A stretch of 64,000 bases of DNA from CAWCAL01 sp963695075. Lineage in GTDB: Bacteria > Actinomycetota > Acidimicrobiia > Acidimicrobiales > CAWCAL01. Of the stretch, positions 41,227-51,036 are shown in pieces. Position 1 is the first letter of the stretch, and the number at the start of each line of letters is the position of its first letter. The DNA lies in assembly GCA_963695075.1 (NCBI GenBank), contig CAVOFR010000007.1, positions 1,674,001 through 1,738,000 of the forward strand, in the 5' to 3' direction. The position numbers and the translations under genes were made by a program. A model generated the notes under the pieces. The model had not been told where the DNA came from. It searched no databases and saw nothing but the letters and a program-made list of their open reading frames with translations.

Positions 41227-41601
41227 TCAGGGATGCACGCGGTCGAGCAGGGCGTCGATCCGACCGGCGAGCTCACGGGGACTGAACGGTTTCACGATGT
41301 AGTCGTCGGCTCCGGCCGCGTAACCGCGCTTCATGTCGGCTTCCTGGGCCTTGGCCGTCAGCATGACCACCGGAACGTGAGCGAGCGACGGCTCGGCCCG
41401 GATGGCGACGCACGCTTCGGGGCCGGTGAGCAGCGGCATCATCCAGTCGAGGAGGATCAGGTCGGGATGGTCGGCGACGGCGGCGGCCAGTCCGCCTCGG
41501 CCGTCGTGTTCGACGATCACCTCGTGACCCATCTGCTCGAGCTTGAACTCGACGAGGGTGCAGATGTCGCGGTCGTCGTCGACGACGAGGATCTTGCTCA
41601 C
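41227..41601 (-). CDS. Single-domain response regulator (CheY-like)
   Basis: A 124-residue receiver domain without output domain. DDD near residues 8-10, the phosphoacceptor in LILLDWMMP (residue 52), T in MLTAKA and K in VKPFSP are all present. Its start overlaps the histidine kinase stop by ATGA, so kinase and regulator are made together. Without a DNA-binding domain it would act by protein contact or as a phosphorelay step. Its stop lies 15 bp from the stop of the convergent alcohol dehydrogenase gene. Confidence 0.87.
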   Translation of the reverse strand: MSKILVVDDDRDICTLVEFKLEQMGHEVIVEHDGRGGLAAAVADHPDLILLDWMMPLLTGPEACVAIRAEPSLAHVPVVMLTAKAQEADMKRGYAAGADDYIVKPFSPRELAGRIDALLDRVHP

Positions 41602-44231
41602 GCTGGGACCTCCCGGGGATTCGATGTTCGATGGGGGATCGAGTCGGCGGGGAGTCGAACGGTCACCGTGGTGCCGATCCCTTCGCTGGACGTGACCTCG
41701 ATCGTTCCTCCGTGGCGCTCGACGATGCGGGCCACGATGCTGAGACCCAGTCCCGTGCCGTCGATGGCCTGATCCTCGGCCGAGCGCGATCGGAAGAACC
41801 GGGTGAACAGCTGATCCTGTTCGTCGGCGGGGATGCCGATGCCGTGGTCCTGGATGGCCACGATGATCCCGTCGTCGTCCGCGATCGCCGTTACCTCGAC
41901 GCGGCCCCCCTCGTGGGAGAACTTGACGGCGTTGCTGAGGAGGTTCAGGAAGACCCGCTCGAGTTGGGGTTCGTCGGCGCTCATCATCGGGAGATCCCCC
42001 ATCGCCCGGTGGACGGCGACGGAGCGAGCATCGGCCAACGGCGCCACCGCATCGCAGGCTGCGTCGAGGATTCGCGCGCAGCTGGCCGGCTTCCGATTGA
42101 GGTGGAACGATCCCGACTCGATCCGGGACAGGGAGAGCAGGTCCTCGACGAGCAGGAGGAGGCGGCCGGCGTTCCGCTCGATCATCTCGACGATCTCCCC
42201 GGATCGTCCCGCCCCGGCCGAACCGAACTCGTCGGCCAACAGCTCGGAGTAGCCGATGATGCTCGTCAGCGGCGTGCGCAGCTCGTGGGACGTGGTCGAG
42301 ATGAAGTCGCTCTTCGCCCGGTCGAGGTCGGTCAGCTTGGCCACCATCTGCCGCTGGCGCTCCATCGCGTCGCGTCCGGCCTGCTCAGCCGCCATCCGGT
42401 CGGTGACATCCCATGAGATCCCGATGAACCCGTTCGGCTCCCCGTCCCGACCGTGCATCGGTGAGATGGTCAGCTCGGCGGGAAAGCTGGTCCCGTTCTT
42501 CCGGACGTGGGTCCAGGTTCTCGTCTCGGGCATCCCCATGCGCGCCGCCTGGACGAACACCTCGAAGCCGGGCTCCATCCCCAGTTCCTCTGCTCTGGCC
42601 CGGACCTCCGCCGGATCGTGGAAGACCATCGGACCCTCCTGCCCGATTAGCTCGTCGGCGGTCCACCCGAGCATCCGTTCGGCCCCGGCATTGACCAACG
42701 CGATCTTGCCGGACGGGTGGTATCCGATGATCGCCAGCTCGGTTGCCGCGTCCAGTACAGCGGCCAGCAGGTCGCTGGTCTCCCTGATCTGGCGCCGGGC
42801 CTCGACCCGCTCGGTGACGTCGCGCATGAAGCCCGTCAGGAACGTTCGGCCCCGAGCGGTCCAACGGGACACGGACAGCTCTATGGGGAACTCGTGGTCG
42901 TCGGTGTGTCGCGCCAGCAACTCGCGCTGTTCGACGATGACGCTGTCGTCGGCGTCGGAGAACGCCTCCGCCATTCCGGCTCGGAATCGACCCCGGTATG
43001 CGTCGGGCACGAGGTCGACGATCGATTTTCCCATCCGCTCGTTCGCATCCCAGCCGAAGATCTCGGTCGCTCCCCGGTTCCAGGCCACGATCGTGCCGGT
43101 CTCGTCGACCGAGATGATCGCCTCGCTGGTCGATTCGGTGATCGCCTCGAGCTCGGCGGTCATCTCCATGGCGAGAGAGGCGGAGCGGGCGCGCCCCGTG
43201 ATGAGCGAACCGATGAGGGTGGCCAGAAGGGCGGCCACGCCCAGACCGGAGAGCAGGACGGCCAGGGGAGCGGCGCGCTCCATCGTGGAGAGCAACGGCT
43301 CGCCGCCGTGGATGCGGACCACCCACTGCCGACCGCCGACCATGAGCTCACCACTCCGATCGTCGGGGGTGGCGGACAGGTCGGGATCGCTCGTCGGGTC
43401 GCCGTCGAAGAGCAGGCGTCCGCTGTACCGGTCGATCACCTCGATGTCGCCGACCACATCGTCGCTGAACACGGCTGCCAGGAGATCGCCCATCCGGAAG
43501 GCCGCGCTCACCACCCCGACGAACGCATCGCGGCGCTCCTCGTCGGTGTCGAGGGGAAGGCCGGGCCGATAGATCGGCATCATCACGGCCACGGCGAGCT
43601 GGGTCTCGGATTCCTGGGCGAGCCTGATCGGGCCGGTGGCGGCCGGAAGGCCGGAGTCCTGGGCCCGGACCGCCGCTTCCCGCCGGCTCGATTCACTCAT
43701 GACGTCGAATCCGAAGGCGGGCGCGTTGCCGACCTGCGGCTCGATGTGGTCGATCGCCAGGACCAGGCCGTTGGCGGTGGCGGGGTGGACCTCGAACGGT
43801 GGGTAGTCGAGGCCAGACGCGGAAGCAGCCCGGTTTACCGTCTCCTCCCACGCGGGGAGGACGTCGCGGTCCACCAGGCGGGCGGTTCCGATCATCTGCA
43901 CGCCCGGATAGCGGCCGTCGACGTCGAGCTCCTCGATGAGCTCGTGATACTCGGTGTGGGAGAGCTGCCCACCGCGGCTGAGCGCGCTCCGGACTCCGTA
44001 CAGCACCTCGGTGTAGGCGATCATGCGGGCCTCGATCGCCACGACCGCATCCTCGGTGCGGGCCCGGGTGGCCTGACTCTCCTGGTGGTCGATCGACCGT
44101 CGGACGAGGATCGTCACCGCCACGACGAGGAGGAGGAGGAACGCGAAGGCCAGTACGGCGACGGCGCGACCGGTTCGAGACTCGGTCGAGAGTGACATCC
44201 GAAGTGGTGCAGATGCCTGTCGCTCGTTCAC
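41598..44231 (-). CDS. Membrane histidine kinase with CHASE and two PAS domains
   Basis: An 877-residue sensor kinase. Membrane segment 1 (about residues 22-44) and segment 2 (about 322-346) bracket an extracellular CHASE domain (IDHQESQATRARTEDAVVAIEARM onward, with RYPGVQMIG). Then come PAS 1 (TSEAIISVDETGTIVAWNRGATEIFGWDANERMG), PAS 2 (NAGAERMLGWTADELIG), HisKA with the phospho-His in STTSHELRTPLT (near residue 647) and HATPase with NLLSNAVKFS, DHGIGIPADEQ and GTGLGLSI. CHASE domains bind small extracellular ligands. The GTG at 44231 was used as start, and the true one may be a few codons later. Its stop overlaps the response regulator start. Confidence 0.88.
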   Translation of the reverse strand: MNERQASAPLRMSLSTESRTGRAVAVLAFAFLLLLVVAVTILVRRSIDHQESQATRARTEDAVVAIEARMIAYTEVLYGVRSALSRGGQLSHTEYHELIEELDVDGRYPGVQMIGTARLVDRDVLPAWEETVNRAASASGLDYPPFEVHPATANGLVLAIDHIEPQVGNAPAFGFDVMSESSRREAAVRAQDSGLPAATGPIRLAQESETQLAVAVMMPIYRPGLPLDTDEERRDAFVGVVSAAFRMGDLLAAVFSDDVVGDIEVIDRYSGRLLFDGDPTSDPDLSATPDDRSGELMVGGRQWVVRIHGGEPLLSTMERAAPLAVLLSGLGVAALLATLIGSLITGRARSASLAMEMTAELEAITESTSEAIISVDETGTIVAWNRGATEIFGWDANERMGKSIVDLVPDAYRGRFRAGMAEAFSDADDSVIVEQRELLARHTDDHEFPIELSVSRWTARGRTFLTGFMRDVTERVEARRQIRETSDLLAAVLDAATELAIIGYHPSGKIALVNAGAERMLGWTADELIGQEGPMVFHDPAEVRARAEELGMEPGFEVFVQAARMGMPETRTWTHVRKNGTSFPAELTISPMHGRDGEPNGFIGISWDVTDRMAAEQAGRDAMERQRQMVAKLTDLDRAKSDFISTTSHELRTPLTSIIGYSELLADEFGSAGAGRSGEIVEMIERNAGRLLLLVEDLLSLSRIESGSFHLNRKPASCARILDAACDAVAPLADARSVAVHRAMGDLPMMSADEPQLERVFLNLLSNAVKFSHEGGRVEVTAIADDDGIIVAIQDHGIGIPADEQDQLFTRFFRSRSAEDQAIDGTGLGLSIVARIVERHGGTIEVTSSEGIGTTVTVRLPADSIPHRTSNPREVPA

Positions 44232-44379
44232 GTGACTCGTTTCTCCGCGGAGGACCGGCGAACCGCCGGTCCCGGATCCCTTCGGCCGGGAGGGAGGTAT
44301 TGTGAGGTTGCTCGGTGGGTGATGTCGGCGCGATTCGCGTGCCGGACCCTCGGCTGTGACTTCTCGTAAGGTATTGTAC

Positions 44380-45009
44380 GTGCGAGTACTGATCGTCGAC
44401 GACCATGACCTCTTCGCCCGGAGTCTTCAACGACTGCTCGACGACCTCGACCACATCGACGTCGTCGGCATCGCGACCCGGGTTTCCGGGCTGGCCGAAC
44501 AGTGCGCAGCAGACAGGCCCGATGTCGCTCTCGTCGACTGGAATCTTCCCGATGGAACGGGAGCGTCGGCCATCGGCGAGCTCCGACGAGCCGATCCCGA
44601 GATCCGGATCGTCGTCCTGACCGGAGAGCGCGACGCCGACGTCGTCGTGAGCGCGCTCGCGGCCGGCTGTGACGGGTTCGTGACCAAGGACCGGGCTCCC
44701 GAGGAGCTCATCGCCTCGCTCGAATCGGCCCATCGGGGCGAGGTACAGCTGACCGCCGCCGCGGTTCGCTCAGGGGTCGAGCAGGACCAGCGGAGGACCG
44801 ACGACCTCGGTCTGTCCGAGCGGGAGATCGAGGTGGTCCGGCTCCTGGCCGATTCCCTGTCGAACAGCGCCATCGCCGAGCGGCTGTACCTCAGCCCGAA
44901 CACCGTGCGGAATCACGTCCAGCGGATCTCGCGCAAGCTCGGCGTCAACTCCCGGCTCGAGATAGTCGTCACCGCGGCGCGGGCTGGACTGGTCGATCTG
45001 TCCCGATGA
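44380..45009 (+). CDS. NarL/FixJ-type response regulator
   Basis: A 209-residue regulator. The receiver holds VLIVDDHD, the phosphoacceptor in ALVDWNLPDGTG and TKD near the end. A LuxR-type helix-turn-helix (LSEREIEVVRLLADSLSNSAIAERLYLSPNTVRNHVQRI, core SNSAIAERLYLSPNTVR) is at the C-terminus. It binds DNA as a dimer and probably activates transcription. The GTG at 44380 gives the usual start MRVLIVDDHD, with AAGG 8 nt before it, although an in-frame GTG at 44356 exists. It is the only intact DNA-binding regulator in the window. Its last 41 bp overlap the 3' end of the convergent hybrid kinase, a likely partner. Confidence 0.87.
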   Translation: MRVLIVDDHDLFARSLQRLLDDLDHIDVVGIATRVSGLAEQCAADRPDVALVDWNLPDGTGASAIGELRRADPEIRIVVLTGERDADVVVSALAAGCDGFVTKDRAPEELIASLESAHRGEVQLTAAAVRSGVEQDQRRTDDLGLSEREIEVVRLLADSLSNSAIAERLYLSPNTVRNHVQRISRKLGVNSRLEIVVTAARAGLVDLSR

Positions 45010-47290
45010 GCTCCCTGCCTGCCGGCTCCACGCCGAGCACTCTCAGGGCCTCGCTGATCGCCAGGGGTTTCGCCAGCACGGGCCGATCCTCCGGCAGCTC
45101 GTCCCGGTGGTCGGCCGCGTAGCCGGTCATGAAGGCGACGGTCAGATGGGGATGTCGTCTGGCGAGGATCTGTTCGAGCTCGAGTCCTGATCGGCCCGGC
45201 ATGAGGATGTCGCAGAGCACGGCCCCGACGACGACATCCGATTCCAGGACCAGGAGAGCCTCGTCGACCGAGCCCGCGGTGACGACCGGCACGTCGTGAG
45301 CCTCCAGGAGAAGGGCGGTCGATCGGAGGACGTCCGGATCGTCGTCGACGACGAGGACGGGACGTGAGCCCACGTCGCTGACCGGTCGTCGGAGCATGGG
45401 GAGCAGGGCGGTGATCTCGGCGCCCCGGTCGGAGCCTCCGATGTCGAGCTTCCCGCCGGCTGCTTCGGTGACGCCGTGGACCACCGCCAGGCCCAGCCCC
45501 GTGCCGCGCCCGACCTCCTTGGTCGTGAAGAACGGCTCGATGACCTGGTCGCGGATGTCCTCGGGAATGCCGGGACCCTCGTCCTGAACCGTTACCCGGA
45601 CGTGCGGGGTGTCGGCGAGCGAGGGATCGGCGGCCAGTTCGTCATCGGCGGCGCGTGCCACCGTCACGGTGACGAGGCCGTCGGCGGGCGAGGCATCCTG
45701 AGCGTTCATGATCAGGTTGACGACGAGCTGCTCCAGTTGGGATCGGTCGATCAGCACGTCGCAGGGTTCCGATGTGATCCGGGTCTCGATCGCCGGACCA
45801 GCGGTCCCGGTGAGCGACCGACAGCACTCGGCGACCACGCCGGTGACGTCGAGGGGTGACGGCGGTCTACCGTCGGCCCGACCGAAGAGCAGCAGCCGGC
45901 GGGTGAGCTCGGAACCACGGCGCACGGCCTTCTCGATCTCGGTCAGATCGTCGAGCACGGCGGTCTCGGGGATGGACCGCCGGATCACGGCGACATAGTT
46001 GCCGATCACTCCCAGGAGGTTGTTCACGTCGTGGGCGACCCCCCCGGCCAGTCGCCCGAGGGACTCCAGGCGGGCTGTCCGCTGGATCTGCTCCTCGAGT
46101 GCGGCCCGCTCCTCGGCCGCCACCCGACGCTGCACCTCGAGCTCCCACCCGATCCGCGCCTCCTCGGCCCGGCGCAGTTCGGTCACGTCACGGATGATCG
46201 CGACGATCGAATCGGGTCCGCTCGGGGCGAGCCGAGCACTCCACATCCTCGGGACCCTCTCACCCGGGCCGCCGCCGACCCGAGCCACCCACCCGTGGGT
46301 GAACGCCACGTCCTGAGTCTGACCCGAGCCCAGGGTCCGCTGGATCGCAGACTGGATCGCCGAAGCGGCATCGGAGGGCAGGAGGTCGTGGATCGTTCGA
46401 CCGAGCAGCTCCTCCGGGGGTGCGGGGAGGTCGTCGATCGTCCGGGTGTGGAAGTCGAGGTAGGTCCCGCGTTCGTCCAGATGGAGCATGAGGTCGGGAA
46501 GCGCGTCGAGCAGTGCCCGCTGCCTGCTCCGCTCCCTCGCGACCCGCTCGTGTTCGAGATGCTGCTCGGTGATGTCCGAGACGACGGCGATCGCCCCGCG
46601 GTAGGGATCACCGGCGCCCAGGGGTGTCGTGTTCATCCGGGTCCAGATCGGGTGCCCGTCCCGGTGCACGAAACGGAACGGGTGGTTCTCGGCCGGCCCC
46701 GCGCCCCGCCGCTCGAACTGTTGTTCGGCGACCGCCACCCCGTCGTCGTCCATGAAATCGAAGATCTTCCGGCCGAGCATCTCCCCGGCGGTCCAGCCCA
46801 GCATGGCGGCCATGGGCGGGCTGGTAAATGTCGTTCGGCTCTCATCGTCGATGATCCAGACTCCCTCGGCGGCCAGCTCGACCACCTGGCGGTAGAGCTC
46901 GGAGCGATCGACGAGCATCTCCTCGTAGCCGAGCTGCCCGGTACGGTCGCGCAGGCTGAGTACCACGGTTCCCCGGGGATCGGCGAGCGAGTTGGCGACG
47001 AGCTCGAGCGGTCGCCAGGAACCGGACTTGTCCCGGAACCGGATCCGCAGCGGAGAGTGGCGGCCGACTTCGGCCACCGTGCCGGCCAGTGACGCCATGG
47101 CCGCCCCGGCATCGTCGGGGTGGGCCAGGTCCATGCCCCAGCGGCCGAGTAGTTCCTCGGCCCGATAGCCCGATCGGCGCAGCATCGAGTCGGAGACCGC
47201 GACGATGTGTCCGCCCGAATCCAACACGACGGTCGCGTCGACCGACTCGTCCAGGAAACGCGCGGCATCGCTCGTGAGCGCGGAGGTCAT
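44969..47290 (-). CDS. Cytoplasmic PAS hybrid histidine kinase with C-terminal receiver
   Basis: A kinase of about 773 residues without membrane segments. Three PAS-like units follow one another (RFLDESVDATVVLDSGGHIVAVSD at the start; a second with WIIDDESRTTFTSPPMAAMLGWTAGEMLG; a third with LMLHLDERGTYLDFH). HisKA follows with the phospho-His in RLAGGVAHDVNNLLG (near residue 420), HATPase with NLIMNAQDAS and GTGLGLAVVHG, and a C-terminal receiver with VLVVDDDPDV and the acceptor in GAVLCDILMPG. The start is uncertain: ATG 47290 gives the domain-proximal start MTSALTS, and further ATG codons exist at 47323 and 47347. It resembles the soluble oxygen/redox-sensing hybrid kinases. Confidence 0.82.
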   Translation of the reverse strand: MTSALTSDAARFLDESVDATVVLDSGGHIVAVSDSMLRRSGYRAEELLGRWGMDLAHPDDAGAAMASLAGTVAEVGRHSPLRIRFRDKSGSWRPLELVANSLADPRGTVVLSLRDRTGQLGYEEMLVDRSELYRQVVELAAEGVWIIDDESRTTFTSPPMAAMLGWTAGEMLGRKIFDFMDDDGVAVAEQQFERRGAGPAENHPFRFVHRDGHPIWTRMNTTPLGAGDPYRGAIAVVSDITEQHLEHERVARERSRQRALLDALPDLMLHLDERGTYLDFHTRTIDDLPAPPEELLGRTIHDLLPSDAASAIQSAIQRTLGSGQTQDVAFTHGWVARVGGGPGERVPRMWSARLAPSGPDSIVAIIRDVTELRRAEEARIGWELEVQRRVAAEERAALEEQIQRTARLESLGRLAGGVAHDVNNLLGVIGNYVAVIRRSIPETAVLDDLTEIEKAVRRGSELTRRLLLFGRADGRPPSPLDVTGVVAECCRSLTGTAGPAIETRITSEPCDVLIDRSQLEQLVVNLIMNAQDASPADGLVTVTVARAADDELAADPSLADTPHVRVTVQDEGPGIPEDIRDQVIEPFFTTKEVGRGTGLGLAVVHGVTEAAGGKLDIGGSDRGAEITALLPMLRRPVSDVGSRPVLVVDDDPDVLRSTALLLEAHDVPVVTAGSVDEALLVLESDVVVGAVLCDILMPGRSGLELEQILARRHPHLTVAFMTGYAADHRDELPEDRPVLAKPLAISEALRVLGVEPAGRELIGTDRPVQPAPR

Positions 47291-47321
47291 GCCCCAATGG
47301 GTCGGCGGATCCGACGGGACC

Positions 47322-49763
47322 ATGAGCGGATGGCCCGGCTCGATCACACGACGCGTCCGTGCCGGGCGTCCGTGCCGGCGGGCTCACTATGCTCCCCCCA
47401 TTCCTGAGACGAGCGAGGAGGTCTGGCTGCGGCACCCGTCCGATGCGGCGCGCCTGGTGTTCAACCTGCTCGTTCTCGCCCTGCTCTCCGGTTTCGTGGC
47501 GGTTGCACCGAGCTCGATCGAGGCGGCGTCCAGCGACCTCGTCGAGCTGGTGACCAACCTCCCCTCGGGGGTCAGAGCGTTCCTGGCCGGGACGGCGCAA
47601 CTGCTCACCGTCGTCGTCCCCGTGGCGATCGTGGCCTACAGCCTGTGGCAACGGCGCTTCCGCGAGTTGCTCCTGGTCGCCTCCTCCGCGGTGACCGCCT
47701 GGATCGCCGTCGCGCTGATCGAGGGTTGGTTCGGGCGGGTGGAGCCCTCCGAGACGCTGAACACCTACGAGTTCGAATCCTGGCTCACCGACGCATCGTT
47801 CCCCTCGGTGGTCTACCTGGCCGCCCTCACGGCGGCGATCACCGCGGCGAGTCCCCTGTTCGGCCGAGCCTGGCGGCGGGCAGGCTGGGTTGCGATCGCC
47901 GCCGCCGTACTGGTCCGTATGCTCACCGGCACCCAGGCGCCCGTCAGCTTGTTGCTCACCGTGGTGGTCGGAACGGCCGCAGCCTCGCTCGTGCTCATCA
48001 TCATGGGCGCCCCGGCTCGCAGGCCGGGCACCGATGAATTGAAGGACGCAGCACGCCGGACCGGGATACACCTCGACCGGCTCGAGCCTCTGCAGCGGGT
48101 CGGCGGCGAAGGCCGCTGGTTCCGCGGTGTCGCCACCGATGACACCGTCGTCGCGGTGAAGTACCTGGACGGCGACGAGCGCGATGCCGACCTGTTGTTC
48201 CGGTTGTGGCGGTCGATCCGGGTCAAGGGAATCGAGGACACCCGGACTGCGGTGTCACCCGACGCGGCCGTGAGCCACGAGGCCATGGTGACGATGCTGG
48301 CAGCCAGCGCGGGGGTCGACACCGTCGATGTGCTCGGCGTGGCCGAGACCGATCGGGGGGCCGTGCTCATCAGCACGCTCGCGCCGGGTGAGCTCCTCGC
48401 GGAACTGCCGGCGGAGGCGATCACCGACGAGGTGCTCAGCGCGGTGTGGGAGCAGATCCAGACGATGCACGATCAGCGCATAGCTCATCGACAGCTCGAC
48501 GCCCATCACCTCGCGCTCCACGGAGCCGGTGCCTCCGTGCTGCGATTCCGCTGGTCGACTCCGGCCGCATCGGATGAGCTCCTGGCCATCGACGTCGCCG
48601 ATCTCCTCACCGCCACCGGTGCACTGGTCGGCGCCGACCGCGCCGTCGCAGCGGCCGAGGCGGTGCTGGGCTCCGACCCGTTGGTCGAAGCACTGCCGTA
48701 CCTGCAACCGCTGGCGCTGGCCTCGGCCAACAAGAAAGCCGCTCGCGCCGACAAGCAACTCCTCTCCGAACTGCACGAGCTCGTCATCGCAGACACCGGC
48801 GCGGACGACGTCGAGATGGCCGAGCTCGAACGCATCGGCGTAAAGCGCATCATCGGCGTCTTCGGCTTCGGGGTCCTGGCCCTCTTCCTGCTCGGACTCG
48901 TCAGCAACTGGGACCAGATCGTCGACGTATTCAGTCAGGCGAACCTGGCCGACGTGCCGGTGATGATCGTCCTGATCCTGCTCACCAACGTGGCCGGAGC
49001 GGCGTCGCTGATCGGTGCGGTCACCAAGCAGCTCCCCCTGGGCGACACCACCATCGTCATGTTCGGGCAGAGCTTCCTCAACCGGTTCACCCCGGCCAAT
49101 GCCGGAGGCATGGCCATGCGGATCCGGTACCTTCAGAAGGGCGGTACCGATCTCACCCTCGGGACCGCGGCGGTGGGGCTCACGTCGGTTGCCAGCGGGA
49201 TCGTGCAGACCGTGTTTCTCGTCGGTTTCACGGCCTGGGCGGGGAGCGTCGACACCGGCATCGAGCCCGAGTCACCTCCGTGGGACACGATCGCGGTCGT
49301 GGTCCTGCTGATCGTGGCCTGCGTGGTGTTCGTGTTCGCCATCCCGAAGCTCCGCAAGGCGGTGCTACAGGTCGTACGACGGTTCACCGACAAGATTCGG
49401 GACGAGTTCGGGGAGCTTCTGCGTCGCCCGGGCAAGCTGACGCTGCTGTTCGGCGGAGCCACGGTGTCGAAGCTCCTGACCATCTCGACGTTCATCATCG
49501 CCTGTCGGGCATTCGACATCGACATCGGAGGAGCCCAGCTCGCGTCCGCCTACATGGTCGCGACCACCATCGCGTCCGCCGTGCCGACACCCGGCGGTGT
49601 CGGCGCCGTCGAGGCAGCGTTGGTGCTGGTTCTCCAGGGCCTTGGTGTCGACGAGGCCGTCGCCTGGTCGGCGACGCTGCTCTTCCGGCTGATCAGCTAC
49701 TGGATGCCGATCATCCCGGGTGCGATCGGCCTCAAGTGGTCGGAGCGTCGGGACCTGGTCTGA
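47322..49763 (+). CDS. Flippase-like (LPG synthase transmembrane/UPF0104) protein with kinase-like domain
   Basis: A membrane protein of about 813 residues. The N-terminal part has about five or six hydrophobic segments (NLLVLALLSGFVAVAP, LLTVVVPVAIVAYS, GWVAIAAAVLVRML). A soluble kinase-like domain spans about residues 230-480 (VVAVKYLDGDERDADLLFRL, then IAHRQLDAHHLALHG in place of the HRD motif). The C-terminal 300 residues are a UPF0104/lysylphosphatidylglycerol-synthase-type bundle (SFLNRFTPANAGGMAMRIRYL and SAVPTPGGVGAVEAALVLVL). There is no catalytic synthase domain. Family proteins probably flip lipids or glycolipids. The start is uncertain (ATG 47322 is used), facing the divergent kinase gene across 31 bp. 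Confidence 0.75.
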   Translation: MSGWPGSITRRVRAGRPCRRAHYAPPIPETSEEVWLRHPSDAARLVFNLLVLALLSGFVAVAPSSIEAASSDLVELVTNLPSGVRAFLAGTAQLLTVVVPVAIVAYSLWQRRFRELLLVASSAVTAWIAVALIEGWFGRVEPSETLNTYEFESWLTDASFPSVVYLAALTAAITAASPLFGRAWRRAGWVAIAAAVLVRMLTGTQAPVSLLLTVVVGTAAASLVLIIMGAPARRPGTDELKDAARRTGIHLDRLEPLQRVGGEGRWFRGVATDDTVVAVKYLDGDERDADLLFRLWRSIRVKGIEDTRTAVSPDAAVSHEAMVTMLAASAGVDTVDVLGVAETDRGAVLISTLAPGELLAELPAEAITDEVLSAVWEQIQTMHDQRIAHRQLDAHHLALHGAGASVLRFRWSTPAASDELLAIDVADLLTATGALVGADRAVAAAEAVLGSDPLVEALPYLQPLALASANKKAARADKQLLSELHELVIADTGADDVEMAELERIGVKRIIGVFGFGVLALFLLGLVSNWDQIVDVFSQANLADVPVMIVLILLTNVAGAASLIGAVTKQLPLGDTTIVMFGQSFLNRFTPANAGGMAMRIRYLQKGGTDLTLGTAAVGLTSVASGIVQTVFLVGFTAWAGSVDTGIEPESPPWDTIAVVVLLIVACVVFVFAIPKLRKAVLQVVRRFTDKIRDEFGELLRRPGKLTLLFGGATVSKLLTISTFIIACRAFDIDIGGAQLASAYMVATTIASAVPTPGGVGAVEAALVLVLQGLGVDEAVAWSATLLFRLISYWMPIIPGAIGLKWSERRDLV

Positions 49764-49779
49764 ACCCGGGCCGGTTGAT

Positions 49780-51036
49780 CTACACCAGCGTGTAGCGGAT
49801 CGGCAGGTGCTTCACGCCGCCCACGAATGCGGCCTCGGACCACTCGGCCTCGCCGTCGATCTCGAGCGAGCTGACGCGGTCCAGGAGCTTGGGCAGGATG
49901 GTCCGGATCTCGCGGCGGGCGAACTGTGAGCCGAGGCAGTAGTGGGCGCCGAGCCCGAACGATATGAGATCGCCGGCGTCGGGCCGGCGAATGTCGAAGG
50001 TTTCGGGATCGTCGAACACGTTCGGGTCGCGGTTGGCAGCCGGATAGGACAGCAGAACACGATCGCCTTCGGGTATCCCGACTCCCGAGACGTCGAAGTC
50101 CTCGTGGGCGTACCGGAGGAAGTGGCGTACGGGCGTGGTCCATCGGATCATCTCCTCGGTGGCGCCGAACGCCAGCCCGGGATCGGCCCGCAGGGCGGCG
50201 ACCTGATCGGGGTGGCGGAGGAGCGCTTCCATCCCGCCTGACAATCCGTAGGAGGTCGTGTCGTGGCCGGCGGTGGCGACGATGATGTAGTACCAGAGCG
50301 TTGCGTGGTCGTCCATGGGGCAGCCGTCGACCTCGCCGTTGGCGATCACCGTGGCGAGGTCGTCGGTGGGATTGGCCCGCCGGTCGGCCGAGATCGCCGC
50401 GAAGTACTCCTCGAAGCCGCGGATCGTGTCGGTGACCATGGTCAACGGATCGGTCGCGTCGCCGAGGTACTCGGGGTCGGCCGCTCCGAACAGTCCCTGG
50501 GTGAGCTGGAGCATCAGCTGCTCGTCGCTCTCGGGCACGCCGTAGATGCTCATTATCACCCTCAGCGTGTAGGGCACGGCGATGTCCTGGGCGAAGTCGC
50601 ACGTACCACCGAGATCGGCGAGCTTCGCGACGAACTCGTCGGCGATGGCGTCGATCGCGGCCTGCCGCTTCTTCACCGCGGCCGGCTTGAACCAGTCGTT
50701 GGCGACGTTGCGGTGGTCCCGGTGCTCGATGCCGTCCATGTGGATCAGGGTCTTCGGTTCCACGCCGAGCGAATTGATGAAGTCCATCTGGAAGTCGGGG
50801 GCCAGCACGGATTGGCGGGTGTTGAACATGACGTCGCTGCGGCGGGAGATCTCGAAGACGTCGGCGTGGCGGGTGACGGCCCAGAAGGGGGTGAATCCCT
50901 CGGCCTCGACCCGAAGGGCCGGAGTGTCGCTTCGGATCGACGAGGCGGTGGCGTGCCACGCGTCCTGATCGGTGTAGGCCGCAGGGTCCATGAAGATGGC
51001 ACCGCGGGGGTCGGTGGTGATGTCGATCATGGCCAC
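49780..51036 (-). CDS. Cytochrome P450
   Basis: A 418-residue soluble bacterial P450. The I-helix oxygen motif is VATAGHDTTSYGL, the E-x-x-R of the K helix is in TEEMIRWTTPVRHF, and the heme ligand loop is FGLGAHYCLGSQFARRE, all standard. Its N-terminus is DITTDPRGAIF after a GTG at 51036 (GGAG 6 nt upstream) or an ATG at 51030. Similar actinobacterial enzymes (CYP125/142-like and relatives) hydroxylate steroids and long-chain or terpene substrates. It is a single-gene unit, its stop converging on the flippase-like gene after 16 bp, and no redox partner is adjacent. Confidence 0.87.
   Translation of the reverse strand: MAMIDITTDPRGAIFMDPAAYTDQDAWHATASSIRSDTPALRVEAEGFTPFWAVTRHADVFEISRRSDVMFNTRQSVLAPDFQMDFINSLGVEPKTLIHMDGIEHRDHRNVANDWFKPAAVKKRQAAIDAIADEFVAKLADLGGTCDFAQDIAVPYTLRVIMSIYGVPESDEQLMLQLTQGLFGAADPEYLGDATDPLTMVTDTIRGFEEYFAAISADRRANPTDDLATVIANGEVDGCPMDDHATLWYYIIVATAGHDTTSYGLSGGMEALLRHPDQVAALRADPGLAFGATEEMIRWTTPVRHFLRYAHEDFDVSGVGIPEGDRVLLSYPAANRDPNVFDDPETFDIRRPDAGDLISFGLGAHYCLGSQFARREIRTILPKLLDRVSSLEIDGEAEWSEAAFVGGVKHLPIRYTLV

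Noticed and set aside
41217..41228. Perfect 12-bp palindrome GACGAGCTCGTC between convergent genes
   Set aside because: No loop and no T-run, and it lies partly in the coding end of the response regulator. GAGCTC-type words are frequent in this codon usage, so chance is likely.
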